From Intestinibacter bartlettii (GTDB lineage Bacteria; Bacillota; Clostridia; Peptostreptococcales; Peptostreptococcaceae), in assembly GCF_000154445.1 (NCBI RefSeq), contig NZ_DS499559.1: DNA of 64,000 nt. One strand, 5' to 3'. The first letter of the stretch is position 1. Each line of letters opens with the position of its first letter. Below, piece by piece: positions 1 to 9,196 of the stretch. The notes beneath the pieces were generated by a model. That model made no database searches and was not told the origin of the DNA. It was given only the letters and a program-made list of their open reading frames with translations. The position numbers were made by a program, and so were the translations under genes.

Positions 1-19
1 AATAGGGAGAGGGTTAATT

Positions 20-403
20 ATGTTATCAGATACATTTCAAACTATATTAGTTAAAATAGAAAAGAAAACTGAAATTGATAGCAACAAGTTAAAAAACATT
101 TTAGAATATATACAAAATAAACCGATATATTCTTATGTTTATCCTGAAGTTATAGAGGAAAAACTCAACATACCAATATCAGAATGTATGAAAATATTTG
201 TATATTTAGAACATTTTAATGTATTAAAGCAAGTATATAAATTATATTGTCCAAGATGTAAAGATGTTAGTAGTAAAATATATGAAAATATAAATGAGTT
301 AGAGGAAGAAAATGAATGTGAATTTTGTGGCGAGGAGTTATTCGAAGAAGATAATCCATATAAATACGTTATAATATATTTTAGGGTGATAAAAAATGGA
401 TAA
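20..403 (+). CDS. Winged-helix/zinc-ribbon protein paired with a nuclease
   Basis: 127-aa protein that I do not recognise as a named family. The N-terminal ~75 residues look like an alpha-helical winged helix. They are followed by a CPRC pair and, ~25 residues on, a CEFC pair, which together would form one zinc ribbon. The tail is acidic. A good Shine-Dalgarno (GGGAGAGGG) precedes the ATG. Its end overlaps the next gene, a PD-(D/E)XK nuclease, by 8 bp, so the two are translationally coupled and probably act together, for example as a sensor/adaptor with a nuclease. The operon may begin left of the window. Function is inferred from domains only. Confidence 0.75.
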   Translation: MLSDTFQTILVKIEKKTEIDSNKLKNILEYIQNKPIYSYVYPEVIEEKLNIPISECMKIFVYLEHFNVLKQVYKLYCPRCKDVSSKIYENINELEEENECEFCGEELFEEDNPYKYVIIYFRVIKNG

Positions 404-1097
404 GGGAATACCATATGAAGAATTCTATAACGAAATAGGTAAAGCTTTAACAAAAGTAAATGGTTTGGAAGCTACTGAGGAAGATAAACAAAATATTCTA
501 AAAATGATTGCTACCATAAAATCGTATGATGAAATGAATGCTTATGAAAAGGGAAGATTATTTGAAAATATGGTAACAGCTTTATTTTTAAGTACAAAGA
601 TATTTAAGGTAATTAATAATAAGAATACAACCAGTAATGAATTTGATATATTAGTTGCTTTAAATAAAAATGGCAAAATATTAAGAGCTGCAAAAATTAT
701 ACCAGATTGGATATCTGATAGATTTTTGGTAGAGTGTAAAAATCATAAAAAAACAATAGAAGTAGGGTTAGTTGGTAAATTTTTTTCCTTAATGGATGTT
801 TCAAAAATTAATTTAGGATTATTTATTTCTAAAAATGGTGTTACAGGAAAAGATTCTAGTCATTGGTCAGATGCTAAGGCATTTATAAATAAAATAAATT
901 TAAAATACTCAGAGAGTAGTGAACCTAAAATACTTTTGGATATAGACTTAGATGATATAGAGAAAGCAATACAAAATGATATATATATAATTGATATTAT
1001 ACAAGATAGAAAAATTCAAATTGATGCAGATATATCAAGTGAAATATTTGAATATATAACACCACATGAGAATGAGGAGATTTTTAATAAAAATTAA
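396..1097 (+). CDS. Mrr-like PD-(D/E)XK restriction endonuclease-type protein
   Basis: 233 aa. The core reads GRLFENMVTALF, then NEFDILV, then FLVECKNHKK. This is the E ... D ... ExK arrangement of the PD-(D/E)XK nuclease fold seen in Mrr-type and other restriction endonucleases. The N-terminal ~50 residues are helical and may contact the partner. The C-terminal ~70 residues are acidic and of unknown role. It is coupled to the upstream winged-helix/zinc-ribbon gene and lies just before a tmRNA-like attachment scar, so it is probably mobile-element cargo involved in DNA defence. The specific system is not identified. Confidence 0.72.
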   Translation: MDKGIPYEEFYNEIGKALTKVNGLEATEEDKQNILKMIATIKSYDEMNAYEKGRLFENMVTALFLSTKIFKVINNKNTTSNEFDILVALNKNGKILRAAKIIPDWISDRFLVECKNHKKTIEVGLVGKFFSLMDVSKINLGLFISKNGVTGKDSSHWSDAKAFINKINLKYSESSEPKILLDIDLDDIEKAIQNDIYIIDIIQDRKIQIDADISSEIFEYITPHENEEIFNKN

Positions 1098-1314
1098 ATA
1101 ACTATTTAGATAAAATAATATACTTATTAATAAATTACACTTTTAGAATATTTATTTTTCATGTTTTTAAAGTTTCATTTTATACCCCCATTATCCCCCA
1201 ATAACTAGAAAATAAATGGTAAAAAACAGTTGGAAATAGTAAAATTAAATGATAAAGAGAACTTATTTACTGGACTTGAGGTATGTTTGAAAAATTATAG
1301 AAAATTACTTTTTA

Positions 1315-1334
1315 GATTCCCCTCATCTTCACCA
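1315..1334 (+). other. Displaced tmRNA/tRNA-like 3' end (probable att site)
   Basis: GATTCCCCTCATCTTCACCA has the layout of a tRNA-like 3' end: end of a T loop (GATT), 3' half of a T stem (CCCCT), 3' half of an acceptor stem (CATCTTC), then ACCA. A clostridial tmRNA (ssrA) 5' end of the GGGGATG type would pair with it. The rest of the T arm and the body are absent upstream. A short 3' fragment next to a terminator is what integration at the ssrA 3' end leaves behind. Identity with the host ssrA is inferred. Confidence 0.55.
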
Positions 1335-1352
1335 GTAGATAATGACGAAAAC

Positions 1353-1383
1353 GCATTGATTTTAATTATCAATGCATTTTTTT
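1353..1383 (+). terminator. Terminator behind the tmRNA-like fragment
   Basis: An 8-bp stem (GCATTGAT / ATCAATGC) is followed after one base by seven T residues. It sits 18 nt after the ACCA of the tmRNA-like fragment, as the native ssrA terminator would if DNA had been inserted upstream of it. Confidence 0.75.
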
Positions 1384-1385
1384 AT

Positions 1386-1982
1386 ATTATATACTTTTAA
1401 TTTGATGAAATAAAAAATATATAATAATTAAGAGTATAAAGTATAATTTGGTATAAAAAATATTTATATTATGAAAAACTTAATTTTGAAACTGCAATAG
1501 GTGTTTTATATAGAATGAAGGTATATAAGATATAAGATGAAAAAATATGTAGAGAAAAATTAAAAATGCATAATTCTAGATTATGAATATAAAAATTATA
1601 GTTCAAAATAAAAATTCAAATGTAATTGTAGATAAATATTTAAAACTAGCTATATAATATGATGGATAGTATTCACATAGAAATAGATTTAAAGAAGGCT
1701 TAGTAAAAAGTAAGTAGTGTAAAAACAATCAAATTACATTGATTAGAGTAAGAAAATAAAAAAACTATTGTAGATGAAAATGATATGGTCTATGATTTAC
1801 CTAGTTTATATGAAAAAAATTATCCTTTAATTCTTGATATGTTTTCATTTACATCTAAAAAAGGTATGTTATATAGATTATAATGAATAAACATTCTCTA
1901 CAATCAAGGATAAAATTCGTCTAGAAAAGAGAAGATTAGAGAGAAATATTTTAATAAGAATTAGATTTATAGGGGAGAAAAA
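1386..1982. other. Degenerate intergenic DNA with gene remnants
   Basis: About 600 bp of very AT-rich sequence with no intact gene. The clearest coding-like stretch is 1785-1883 (+), 32 codons beginning MVYDLPSLYEK and ending SKKGMLYRL, which looks like the C-terminus of a decayed protein. Short coding-like scraps also occur around 1630-1720 but are broken by stops. I see no RNA gene. Confidence 0.4.
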
Positions 1983-3728
1983 ATGATATTAAAAAAATTA
2001 GATATAAATAATTTTAGAAATTTTAATAGTATAAGTATAGAGTTAGATAATAAAAATGTTGTATTTGGAATGAATGATGTAGGAAAAACAAATTTCCTAT
2101 ATGCATTAAGATTTTTACTAGATAAAGACATTAGAAAAAATGGATTTATGCCTACAGATTATCATAGACATAATACTAAAGAAAAGATACAGATTACATT
2201 AACTGTTGACTTATCTGATTTTTATGAAAGTGAAGATACAAAAAAATTCGTATCAGAAACTAGAGATGGTGGAGTTAGAACTTCAGATAGAGGTGATATA
2301 TTTTATATAAGAGTTGAAGGAGAATATAATGAAGAGGAGGTATTTGGAGAACCTATAATGAAGTGGGGGGATAATTTAGAAGATCTTAAAGATATGCCTT
2401 TCAGAGGAACATCTTACTCAATAGATAATATTTTTAAATTAGTTTATATAAACCCATTAGTTGACTTACAAAAAGTATTTGAAAAAAATAGAAGATATAT
2501 TTTTGATGAAAATTCAAGTGATAAAGAGGACAAAAAGCTTATAGATAAAATAAATAATTTAACAAAAGAAGTTAATGATCAAATAGGAAATATGTCAATT
2601 ATAAATAATTTTCAAAAAGATATAACAGATGAATATAAAAAGCTTAATAATGAGGAATTAAGTATAGAAATAAAATCAGAAATGGCTATAAATGGGTTCT
2701 TCTCTGATTTAATGCCATATATAAAAAGAGAAAATGATGACAATTATTATCCAACTTCTGGAGATGGAAGAAGAAAAATTTTATCATACTCACTGTTTAA
2801 TTATATAAATAAAAAGAAGTATGACAACAAAATAGTAATTTATTTACTTGAAGAGCCTGAGAACAATCTTCATAGATCAATGCAGATATCATTATCTAAA
2901 CAGTTATTTGATGATGATACATATAAATATCTTTTTGTATCTACTCATTCTTCACAAATTTTATATGAAATGGATAAAGCTATGTTAATAAGGATTCATT
3001 CTAAAGAAAAAATTGAGTGCAATTCCTATCTTTATAAAATAGAACCAAATTATAAAACAGATAAAAAGAAGTTAAATCGTGAATTTTCAAATGCTCTATT
3101 TTATGAGAATGTATTATTGATAGAAGGACCTTCTGAGAGAATTTTATTTGAAAAAATATTAGATGAGGTTAATCCTGATTATGAACAACAAGGAGGTTAT
3201 ATTTTACAAGTATCTGGAACATATTTTAAAACTTATATTAGAGCATTAAAGGGTCTAGATATTAAGGTAATAGTTAAAACAGATAATGATTTAAGAGGGA
3301 AAAAAGGAAATATACAAGAATATGAGTTATTAGGTATTAATCGATGTTGTGATTTGATAAATATGGATAAAATTGAGAATATAATTATGCCATTTAATTC
3401 AGAAACAAAAAGAGAAGAGAAATTAACTCAATTAAAATCTAAGAAAAAAGAATTATATAAGGAATATGAAAGTTTAATAAACCAATTTAAACAAAATAAT
3501 ATTTATCTATCAGAAATAGATTTAGAAAATGACTTATTCAGTATTATAGGTCCAAAAATGTCTAAATATCTGCAAAAAGAAGAACATAAAGTAGTTTCAT
3601 ATTTACAAGATAGAAAATTATTTAATATGGTTGAACTTATTGAACATCTAACTTTTGAAGATTGTGAAGCTGTATATGAAGATGAAAAGTTTAAGTGTTT
3701 AAGGGAGATGGTTAGATTTGATGGATAG
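1983..3728 (+). CDS. gajA: Gabija defence protein GajA (OLD-family ATPase-TOPRIM nuclease)
   Basis: 581 aa, close to the usual ~580-aa length of GajA. The N-terminal ABC-type ATPase domain has Walker A GMNDVGKT at residues 29-36 and a Walker B segment IVIYLLEEP near 284-292, followed by an OLD-type STHSSQ switch. The C-terminal TOPRIM domain starts with VLLIEGPSE (Glu381) and carries a TDND acidic pair near 434-436. In the Gabija family GajA forms a tetrameric DNA endonuclease that is inhibited by nucleotides and activated when phage depletes them. A Shine-Dalgarno (AGGGGAG) precedes the ATG. The end overlaps gajB by 8 bp, as in a coupled operon. Confidence 0.92.
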   Translation: MILKKLDINNFRNFNSISIELDNKNVVFGMNDVGKTNFLYALRFLLDKDIRKNGFMPTDYHRHNTKEKIQITLTVDLSDFYESEDTKKFVSETRDGGVRTSDRGDIFYIRVEGEYNEEEVFGEPIMKWGDNLEDLKDMPFRGTSYSIDNIFKLVYINPLVDLQKVFEKNRRYIFDENSSDKEDKKLIDKINNLTKEVNDQIGNMSIINNFQKDITDEYKKLNNEELSIEIKSEMAINGFFSDLMPYIKRENDDNYYPTSGDGRRKILSYSLFNYINKKKYDNKIVIYLLEEPENNLHRSMQISLSKQLFDDDTYKYLFVSTHSSQILYEMDKAMLIRIHSKEKIECNSYLYKIEPNYKTDKKKLNREFSNALFYENVLLIEGPSERILFEKILDEVNPDYEQQGGYILQVSGTYFKTYIRALKGLDIKVIVKTDNDLRGKKGNIQEYELLGINRCCDLINMDKIENIIMPFNSETKREEKLTQLKSKKKELYKEYESLINQFKQNNIYLSEIDLENDLFSIIGPKMSKYLQKEEHKVVSYLQDRKLFNMVELIEHLTFEDCEAVYEDEKFKCLREMVRFDG

Positions 3729-5229
3729 AGGAGATAGAGAGTCTATTTTAGCAGATGAAGGTAATGTTATTGTAGTAGCGGGGGCTGGATCGGGAAAAAC
3801 AACAATATTAACTAAAAAAATAGGTATAGATCTTGAAAATAATAAAAAACATTATAAGATTGCAGCAATAACTTTTACTAATAAAGCAGCAAAAGAAATA
3901 AGTGAAAGATTAACTATTAGTACAAGAGGACATTTTTTAGGAACTAATGATAGTTTTGTTGAAAATGAAATTATAAGACCTTTTATACAAGATGCATTGG
4001 GAAATAATTATTCGAATGAATTTGAAGTTGTATACAACAATAAGTTTGATACATTTAGTAAAGGACTAGAGCTTATAAGAAGTCAAAATAAATTAGGTGT
4101 ATACAAAGATAATAAGAAAAATTTTAAGTTTGAATTAGCCTTAAGTATATTATCTAAATCTAGAGTAGCACAGCAATATATTCAGGCAAGATATTTTAAA
4201 TTATATATAGATGAATATCAGGATTGCGATCAGGACATGCATAAATTATTTATGTATATTAATACTAAACTAGATATAAAATTATTTATTGTTGGAGATC
4301 CTAAGCAATCTATATATCAGTGGAGAGGTGCAGCACCGGAACTTTTTTATGAAATGTTTGAAAATAATGATAATAATTTTAATAAGTATCAATTAGTAGA
4401 GAATTTTAGGTGTTGTAAAGATATACAAAATTATTCAAATCTTTTAGAGAGAGAAAAGAATGACCTATATAAAAATGTTGAAGTTGTAAATAATGTTATA
4501 GGAATAAAAACAAGCGATTATGAATATGAAAAAGTTTTGGAGTATTTAGATTTAAATAAAGAAATCACTATTTTAATAAGGTGTGCTAAAAGCAAAAAAA
4601 GGGAAATAGCAAGAGAGTTAGAATTGTATTTAAAGTCAAAAGGGCATGATTTTATATACATACCGAGGACACCATTAGATGATTTAGGAACTGGAAATAA
4701 AAATATATTAATTGAATTAGCTAAATATATTAAAGATGAAAAGTATACAATTTATGATTTGATTAATAATCTACCAATTAATCTAAGTTCAGATGAAATT
4801 AAAGATATAAATAGTTTCATTGAAGAATTTAAGTGTAAAAATATTTATAAGATAAACATAGACTCAATTTTAAAACAATTTTTTGCAAAGTTAGAAATAG
4901 AAATTAAAGGTGAAGAAATTATTAAATTTAAAGAAACTATATTAAATGATAAATATGATAATTCATATAATGGAATTGAATATAAGCATAAAATAATGAC
5001 AATACATTCTTCAAAGGGATTAGAATTTGAGCAGGTTCTATTACATGCTAACGATTTCAAATTACACTTAAAGAAAGATAAAAATGAACATTATGTAGCA
5101 ACAACAAGAGCAAAGGATAGATTAGTAATATATTTAAATAATGATGATTATCTTAATCATGTAAATGATGTTGTGAAAAGTAGTGATTTGTATAATATTT
5201 CAAACATAATGAAAGTTATTACTTTATAG
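3721..5229 (+). CDS. gajB: Gabija defence protein GajB (UvrD/Rep-like helicase)
   Basis: About 502 aa, matching GajB (~490-500 aa). Superfamily 1A helicase motifs are visible in order: Walker A AGAGSGKTT (about residues 20-28), Walker B IDEYQDCDQ, motif III GDPKQSIYQWRGA, motif V IHSSKGLEF and motif VI YVATTRAKDRL. GajB binds DNA ends and associates with GajA to form the Gabija complex. I chose the ATG that overlaps the gajA stop; a TTG one codon earlier is also open. Directly after gajA this gives a complete Gabija pair. Confidence 0.92.
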   Translation: MDRGDRESILADEGNVIVVAGAGSGKTTILTKKIGIDLENNKKHYKIAAITFTNKAAKEISERLTISTRGHFLGTNDSFVENEIIRPFIQDALGNNYSNEFEVVYNNKFDTFSKGLELIRSQNKLGVYKDNKKNFKFELALSILSKSRVAQQYIQARYFKLYIDEYQDCDQDMHKLFMYINTKLDIKLFIVGDPKQSIYQWRGAAPELFYEMFENNDNNFNKYQLVENFRCCKDIQNYSNLLEREKNDLYKNVEVVNNVIGIKTSDYEYEKVLEYLDLNKEITILIRCAKSKKREIARELELYLKSKGHDFIYIPRTPLDDLGTGNKNILIELAKYIKDEKYTIYDLINNLPINLSSDEIKDINSFIEEFKCKNIYKINIDSILKQFFAKLEIEIKGEEIIKFKETILNDKYDNSYNGIEYKHKIMTIHSSKGLEFEQVLLHANDFKLHLKKDKNEHYVATTRAKDRLVIYLNNDDYLNHVNDVVKSSDLYNISNIMKVITL

Positions 5230-5320
5230 AAAGTAATTTATGTATTATTATATATTTGATATTGAAAATAACTTGATGTTTAAATATTATAAATAAATAT
5301 AATTTATAGGGGATGTCATA

Positions 5321-6808
5321 ATGGATTTTTTGTTAAAAGGTGAGGAGTTAAAATTTTCTATTGATGAAATTTATAAAAAAAATGATAACTTATATTGTGT
5401 AAAAATTATTCCAGAGATTAAATCAGAGTATTTTCCGCCATATCATACTAGAGAAATTAATATAGATAAGATGCTACTAGAGAAGAAATTTTATTATGCT
5501 TATAATAAAAAGTTAGAATTTTATGATAATATACAAAATAGAGAAAATGTGGATGAAAAATATATAAAAGATGAGAGTGTGTTTCAAGGAAGTGTAGTAC
5601 AAGGTGGATATTATTCAATAAAAACTTCTAATATAAGAGATATAGGAATATTTAAAAAGGACACTATAATTACATCACAAAATGATATATTTAAAGGAAA
5701 TAAAATTGAGTCTCCATATGATAACGTAGCTACAAATAATAATATATTAAAAATAGATAAAGGATTTGAATTATTATCTAAAGGAAGTATAGGAGATGAA
5801 TTAGATTTATATTTATACTGTTTTAATGTGGGACAAGGGGATTCATTTTTATTAATAACCACAAATAAAAATGCATATTTAATTGATACAAATATTTCAA
5901 ATAATAAAAATGCAGAAGCATTTTATGAAGAAGTAAGAAATATATTAAAATTACATGAAATAACTAAAATTTCAGCATTTGTAGTAACACACAAACATCT
6001 TGATCATATAAGAGGAGCAGATAAATTTATAAGTGAAAGCAAGATTAAAATTGACAACTTTCTAATTAACTTAGATTATTTACATCCAACAAAAGTAGTA
6101 AGTAGATTATTAGAACAGGCGAATTTACACATACCAAAATGGATAAATATAAATTCAACGGGTGTAATTAAAGATGGAGATACAGAAATCATATTTAAAA
6201 ATCCAGATGAAACAACATCAACCAAGCAGATGGCTCCAGATATAAATGATAGTTCAATTGTTTTTTGTGTAAAATATAGAAAAACAATAATATATCTTAC
6301 AGGGGATGCTAGCTATGGAATATTAAATAAAAAATTATATAATTGTAGATGTTATGAGTTTTTAAAAAAATATTTACACCATGAAAGTGATACTGAAATA
6401 TATAGTGAATTAGTGAAAGATATACTATATAATTGCAATGATATATGTAGGTATAGGTTTTATAAAGCCTTAATAAGGATTTCACATCATGAATTTGATA
6501 TTGAAAGGCATAATGAATTATTGAAAAGTATAATCTATAATTGTTGGTGTAGATGTAAGTATAGATATTATAAATCTTTAATAAAAATTTCACACCATGG
6601 AAGTGATACTGGAACAAATGATGAATTATTGGATAATATTATACCACAGTATGCATTTATATCAGCTGGAAATAATAAAAGGTTGAATCATCCTCATACA
6701 GATATAATTAATTTATTAGAAAATAAAAAAATTAATATTACAATATCTAAAAAAGAAAGAAGAACAGTTTGCTACAAATCTGATGGATATAGAATAACTA
6801 AGATATAA
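5321..6808 (+). CDS. MBL-fold metallohydrolase (ComEC-like) with triplicated HHxxD segment
   Basis: 495 aa. A unique N-terminal ~160 residues precede a metallo-beta-lactamase domain of the ComEC/Rec2 hydrolase type: FNVGQGDSFLL, THKHLDHIRG (HxHxDH ligands H224, H226, D228, H229), YLTGDAS, HHGSD and LNHPH. Between LTGDAS and the last HHGSD lie two extra degenerate copies of the HH-containing segment (HHESD, HHEFD). The gene follows gajB by 92 bp in the same direction with its own RBS (AGGGGATG), so it may be a third member of this defence locus. Substrate unknown; nucleic acid or cyclic nucleotide cleavage would be typical for the fold. Confidence 0.8.
   Translation: MDFLLKGEELKFSIDEIYKKNDNLYCVKIIPEIKSEYFPPYHTREINIDKMLLEKKFYYAYNKKLEFYDNIQNRENVDEKYIKDESVFQGSVVQGGYYSIKTSNIRDIGIFKKDTIITSQNDIFKGNKIESPYDNVATNNNILKIDKGFELLSKGSIGDELDLYLYCFNVGQGDSFLLITTNKNAYLIDTNISNNKNAEAFYEEVRNILKLHEITKISAFVVTHKHLDHIRGADKFISESKIKIDNFLINLDYLHPTKVVSRLLEQANLHIPKWININSTGVIKDGDTEIIFKNPDETTSTKQMAPDINDSSIVFCVKYRKTIIYLTGDASYGILNKKLYNCRCYEFLKKYLHHESDTEIYSELVKDILYNCNDICRYRFYKALIRISHHEFDIERHNELLKSIIYNCWCRCKYRYYKSLIKISHHGSDTGTNDELLDNIIPQYAFISAGNNKRLNHPHTDIINLLENKKINITISKKERRTVCYKSDGYRITKI
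6330..6640 (+). repeat. Three in-frame copies of a 108-bp (36-aa) unit inside the MBL gene
   Basis: The HH codons occur at 6377, 6485 and 6593, exactly 108 bp apart. Copies 2 and 3 align over 36 residues starting YNC and ending ELLxxII. Copy 1 lacks about six residues near its start. The copies have diverged (LHHESD, SHHEFD, SHHGSD), so the duplication is not recent. Only the third copy keeps the canonical HHGSD metal-site sequence. Confidence 0.85.
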
Positions 6809-6972
6809 TCAAAAAAGCTTATTTATTATAAATTATACGTTAAATAGTTGTGAGCATTAGGTAATTGTTAATTAGATTATTGACAGGATTTATCTCAAAA
6901 TAAAAAATTGATAATTGAAATTATTAAAAAACTAGGTTTTATTGCATAGTTTTTATTATGTACTTAAGTCTG

Positions 6973-7106
6973 TTGAGTATGTCCACATACTCAATAAAAA
7001 ACTACCCGCTATGCGTGTGCAGAAATGATAGTTATACTAAAAAATCACCTTTGTGATGTATAATGTAGTTGTTCAGGCTACAAATATAATAAAGAAAGGT
7101 GATTTT
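6973..7106 (+). mobile_element. IS200/IS605-like end relic (no transposase)
   Basis: The 397-bp gap before the hydrogenase holds three hairpin features and no gene. A 10-bp stem with a 2-nt loop lies at 6973-6994, a 5-bp stem (TGTAG/CTACA) near 7064-7082, and a perfect 12-bp inverted repeat (AAAATCACCTTT at 7041-7052, AAAGGTGATTTT at 7095-7106) encloses the latter. Subterminal hairpins, with a stem that hides AAAGGTG next to the start region, are typical of IS200-type left ends. No tnpA follows. The assignment is from memory of such ends, hence modest confidence. Confidence 0.4.
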
Positions 7107-7214
7107 GTCTTTTCTCTTCAATATTTTTCACAAATCAATAATAAAAAATCACAATTAAGCAAAAAATAAACAGAATAAGAAGTTATACAAGTCAGACATA
7201 AAGGAGTGAAAAAT

Positions 7215-9155
7215 ATGACAAATATGAAGCCGACTATGATACATAGTGATAGAGGTTCTGTTTTTTCTGTTTTCAGTGAAGAAGAGCTAAAAAATATGAC
7301 TAATAATTCTAAAAGAAAAGTTGCTATATGTGGAAGGATAAATAATAGTGGAATAGTTGAGGTGCCAGAGGGTGCTACTCTTGCGGAAATTATAGAATTG
7401 GCAGGAGGAATTTTAGACAAAAGAGATTTTAAAGGGGCACATGTGGGAGTTCCGCCTTATGGTAGATTTTTATCTAAAGAAGATTTGGACAAAGAGCTAG
7501 ATTTTGATTTGTTTGATAATTATATTAGGGCAATTAATGTTTTATCAGAAGAGGATTGTATAGTTCAGTATGCTAAGTTTTATACAGATTCAGTAATTGG
7601 TTTAATGCAAAATGAAGGAAGCTTAAAGGATTATGCTAAAGTGCAAAAGCCTTTAGGAAAAGTTTGGCAAATACTTGATAGAATAAGTAAAGGCAGATCA
7701 AATATGAGAGACCTTTATATTCTTAGATCTTTGGCAGAAGAAGTGAAAGAAGAATTAAATCAAAAGCATAATATAATGGAAGAAATCATTGAAAATTACT
7801 ATGACGAAATTAAAGAACATATTGAAGATGACAGATGCTACACTATGCAATGCAACAATCTAATTAAACTTACTATAACAGAAAAATGTATAGGATGTGG
7901 AATTTGCCAAAGGGTTTGCCCTGTTGATTGTATAGCAGGGGAGAAAAAGGAACAACGACGCATAGATTACAACAGATGTACTCACTGTGGTAGATGTTTA
8001 TCTGCTTGTCCAGTTGATGCAATAACAGCAGGAGACAATACTTTGAAATTTATCAGAGATTTATCGACTCCTAACAAATTAGTAATTACTCAAATGGCAC
8101 CGGCAGTTAGAGTTGCTATAGGGGAGGCTTTTGGTTTTGAAGCTGGGGATAATGTGGAGCATAAATTGGCAGCAGGACTTAGAAAACTGGGAGTGGATTA
8201 TGTGTTTGATACATCTTGGGCAGCAGATTTAACTATAATGGAGGAAGCTGCGGAATTGCAAAATAGACTGGAAAGATATTTTTCAGGAGATAAAAGTGTA
8301 AAACTTCCAATGCTGACATCATGTTGCCCATCATGGGTTAAATTTATAGAACAAAATTATGGTGATATGTTAGATGTACCATCTAGTGCTAAATCACCTA
8401 TGCAGATGTTTGCGACTGTGGCTAAAGATATTTGGGCTAAGGAAAAAGGACTAAAAAGAGATGAAGTGACTTCTGTTGCCATAATGCCTTGTATCGCCAA
8501 GAAATATGAAGCATCTAGACCGGAATTTTCTCGTGGCCTTAATTATGATGTGGATTATGTTATAACAACTAGAGAACTGATTAAAATATTCCAAGACTCA
8601 GGTATTGACTTAAAAACAATAGAAGGGGAAGAAATAGACCAAGTCATGGGAGAATATACAGGTGGAGGAATTATATTTGGTAGAACTGGTGGAGTTATAG
8701 AAGCCGCACTTAGAACTGCTCTAGAAAATATGACAGGCGAAAAAATTGAAAATGTAGAATTCCACAGTCTTAGAGGTTTTGATGGATTTAGGGCTTGTGA
8801 TGTGGAAGTTGGAGATATAAAACTTAGAATAGGGGTGGCTCATGGTCTAGAAGAAGCTGGCAAGATGCTTGACAAAATAAGAGATGGAGAAGAATTTTTC
8901 CATGCAATAGAAATTATGGCTTGCCCTGGTGGCTGTGTCGGCGGTGGTGGCCAACCTAAAGTCAGAAAAAATAAAGATGCAATTTTACAAAAACGTGGAG
9001 AAGGTTTAAATAATATAGATAGAGAAAAAAATATGAGAGTTTCAAAAGAAAATCCAGAGGTTCAGGCAATTTATGATAAATATCTGGATCATCCACTAAG
9101 TCATAAGGCTCATGAATTGCTTCACACTAGATATTTTGTAAAGAGAAAAAAATAG
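7215..9155 (+). CDS. [FeFe] hydrogenase, monomeric type
   Basis: 646 aa from the ATG that sits 8 nt after AAGGAG; an upstream in-frame GTG overlaps that RBS. The N-terminal part carries an SLBB/NuoF-like segment (VEVPEGATLAEI), then two [4Fe-4S] ferredoxin motifs (CIGCGICQRVCP, CTHCGRCLSACP). The catalytic H-cluster domain has motif L1 TSCCPSW (368-374), L2 MPCIAKK (from 424) and L3 MACPGGC (568-574), followed by the small-subunit-like tail. It would reversibly reduce protons with ferredoxin or NAD(P)H-derived electrons in the cytoplasm. It is monocistronic, with no maturases (HydEFG) nearby. Confidence 0.93.
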   Translation: MTNMKPTMIHSDRGSVFSVFSEEELKNMTNNSKRKVAICGRINNSGIVEVPEGATLAEIIELAGGILDKRDFKGAHVGVPPYGRFLSKEDLDKELDFDLFDNYIRAINVLSEEDCIVQYAKFYTDSVIGLMQNEGSLKDYAKVQKPLGKVWQILDRISKGRSNMRDLYILRSLAEEVKEELNQKHNIMEEIIENYYDEIKEHIEDDRCYTMQCNNLIKLTITEKCIGCGICQRVCPVDCIAGEKKEQRRIDYNRCTHCGRCLSACPVDAITAGDNTLKFIRDLSTPNKLVITQMAPAVRVAIGEAFGFEAGDNVEHKLAAGLRKLGVDYVFDTSWAADLTIMEEAAELQNRLERYFSGDKSVKLPMLTSCCPSWVKFIEQNYGDMLDVPSSAKSPMQMFATVAKDIWAKEKGLKRDEVTSVAIMPCIAKKYEASRPEFSRGLNYDVDYVITTRELIKIFQDSGIDLKTIEGEEIDQVMGEYTGGGIIFGRTGGVIEAALRTALENMTGEKIENVEFHSLRGFDGFRACDVEVGDIKLRIGVAHGLEEAGKMLDKIRDGEEFFHAIEIMACPGGCVGGGGQPKVRKNKDAILQKRGEGLNNIDREKNMRVSKENPEVQAIYDKYLDHPLSHKAHELLHTRYFVKRKK

Positions 9156-9164
9156 ATTACTACT

Positions 9165-9196
9165 AAAAAGCTTATAGATTTCTATAGGCTTTTTTA
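9165..9196 (+). terminator. Terminator after hydrogenase
   Basis: Stem AAAAAGCTTATAG / CTATAGGCTTTTT with a 4-nt loop, 9 nt after the stop codon. Confidence 0.8.

Noticed and set aside
139..453. Minus-strand open frame across the first gene pair
   Set aside because: It runs antisense through two overlapping coding sequences with good RBS and domain evidence.
6309..6617. A 102-codon open frame on the minus strand across the MBL repeats
   Set aside because: It exists because the 108-bp unit is repeated in register. It has no RBS and is antisense to conserved MBL motifs.
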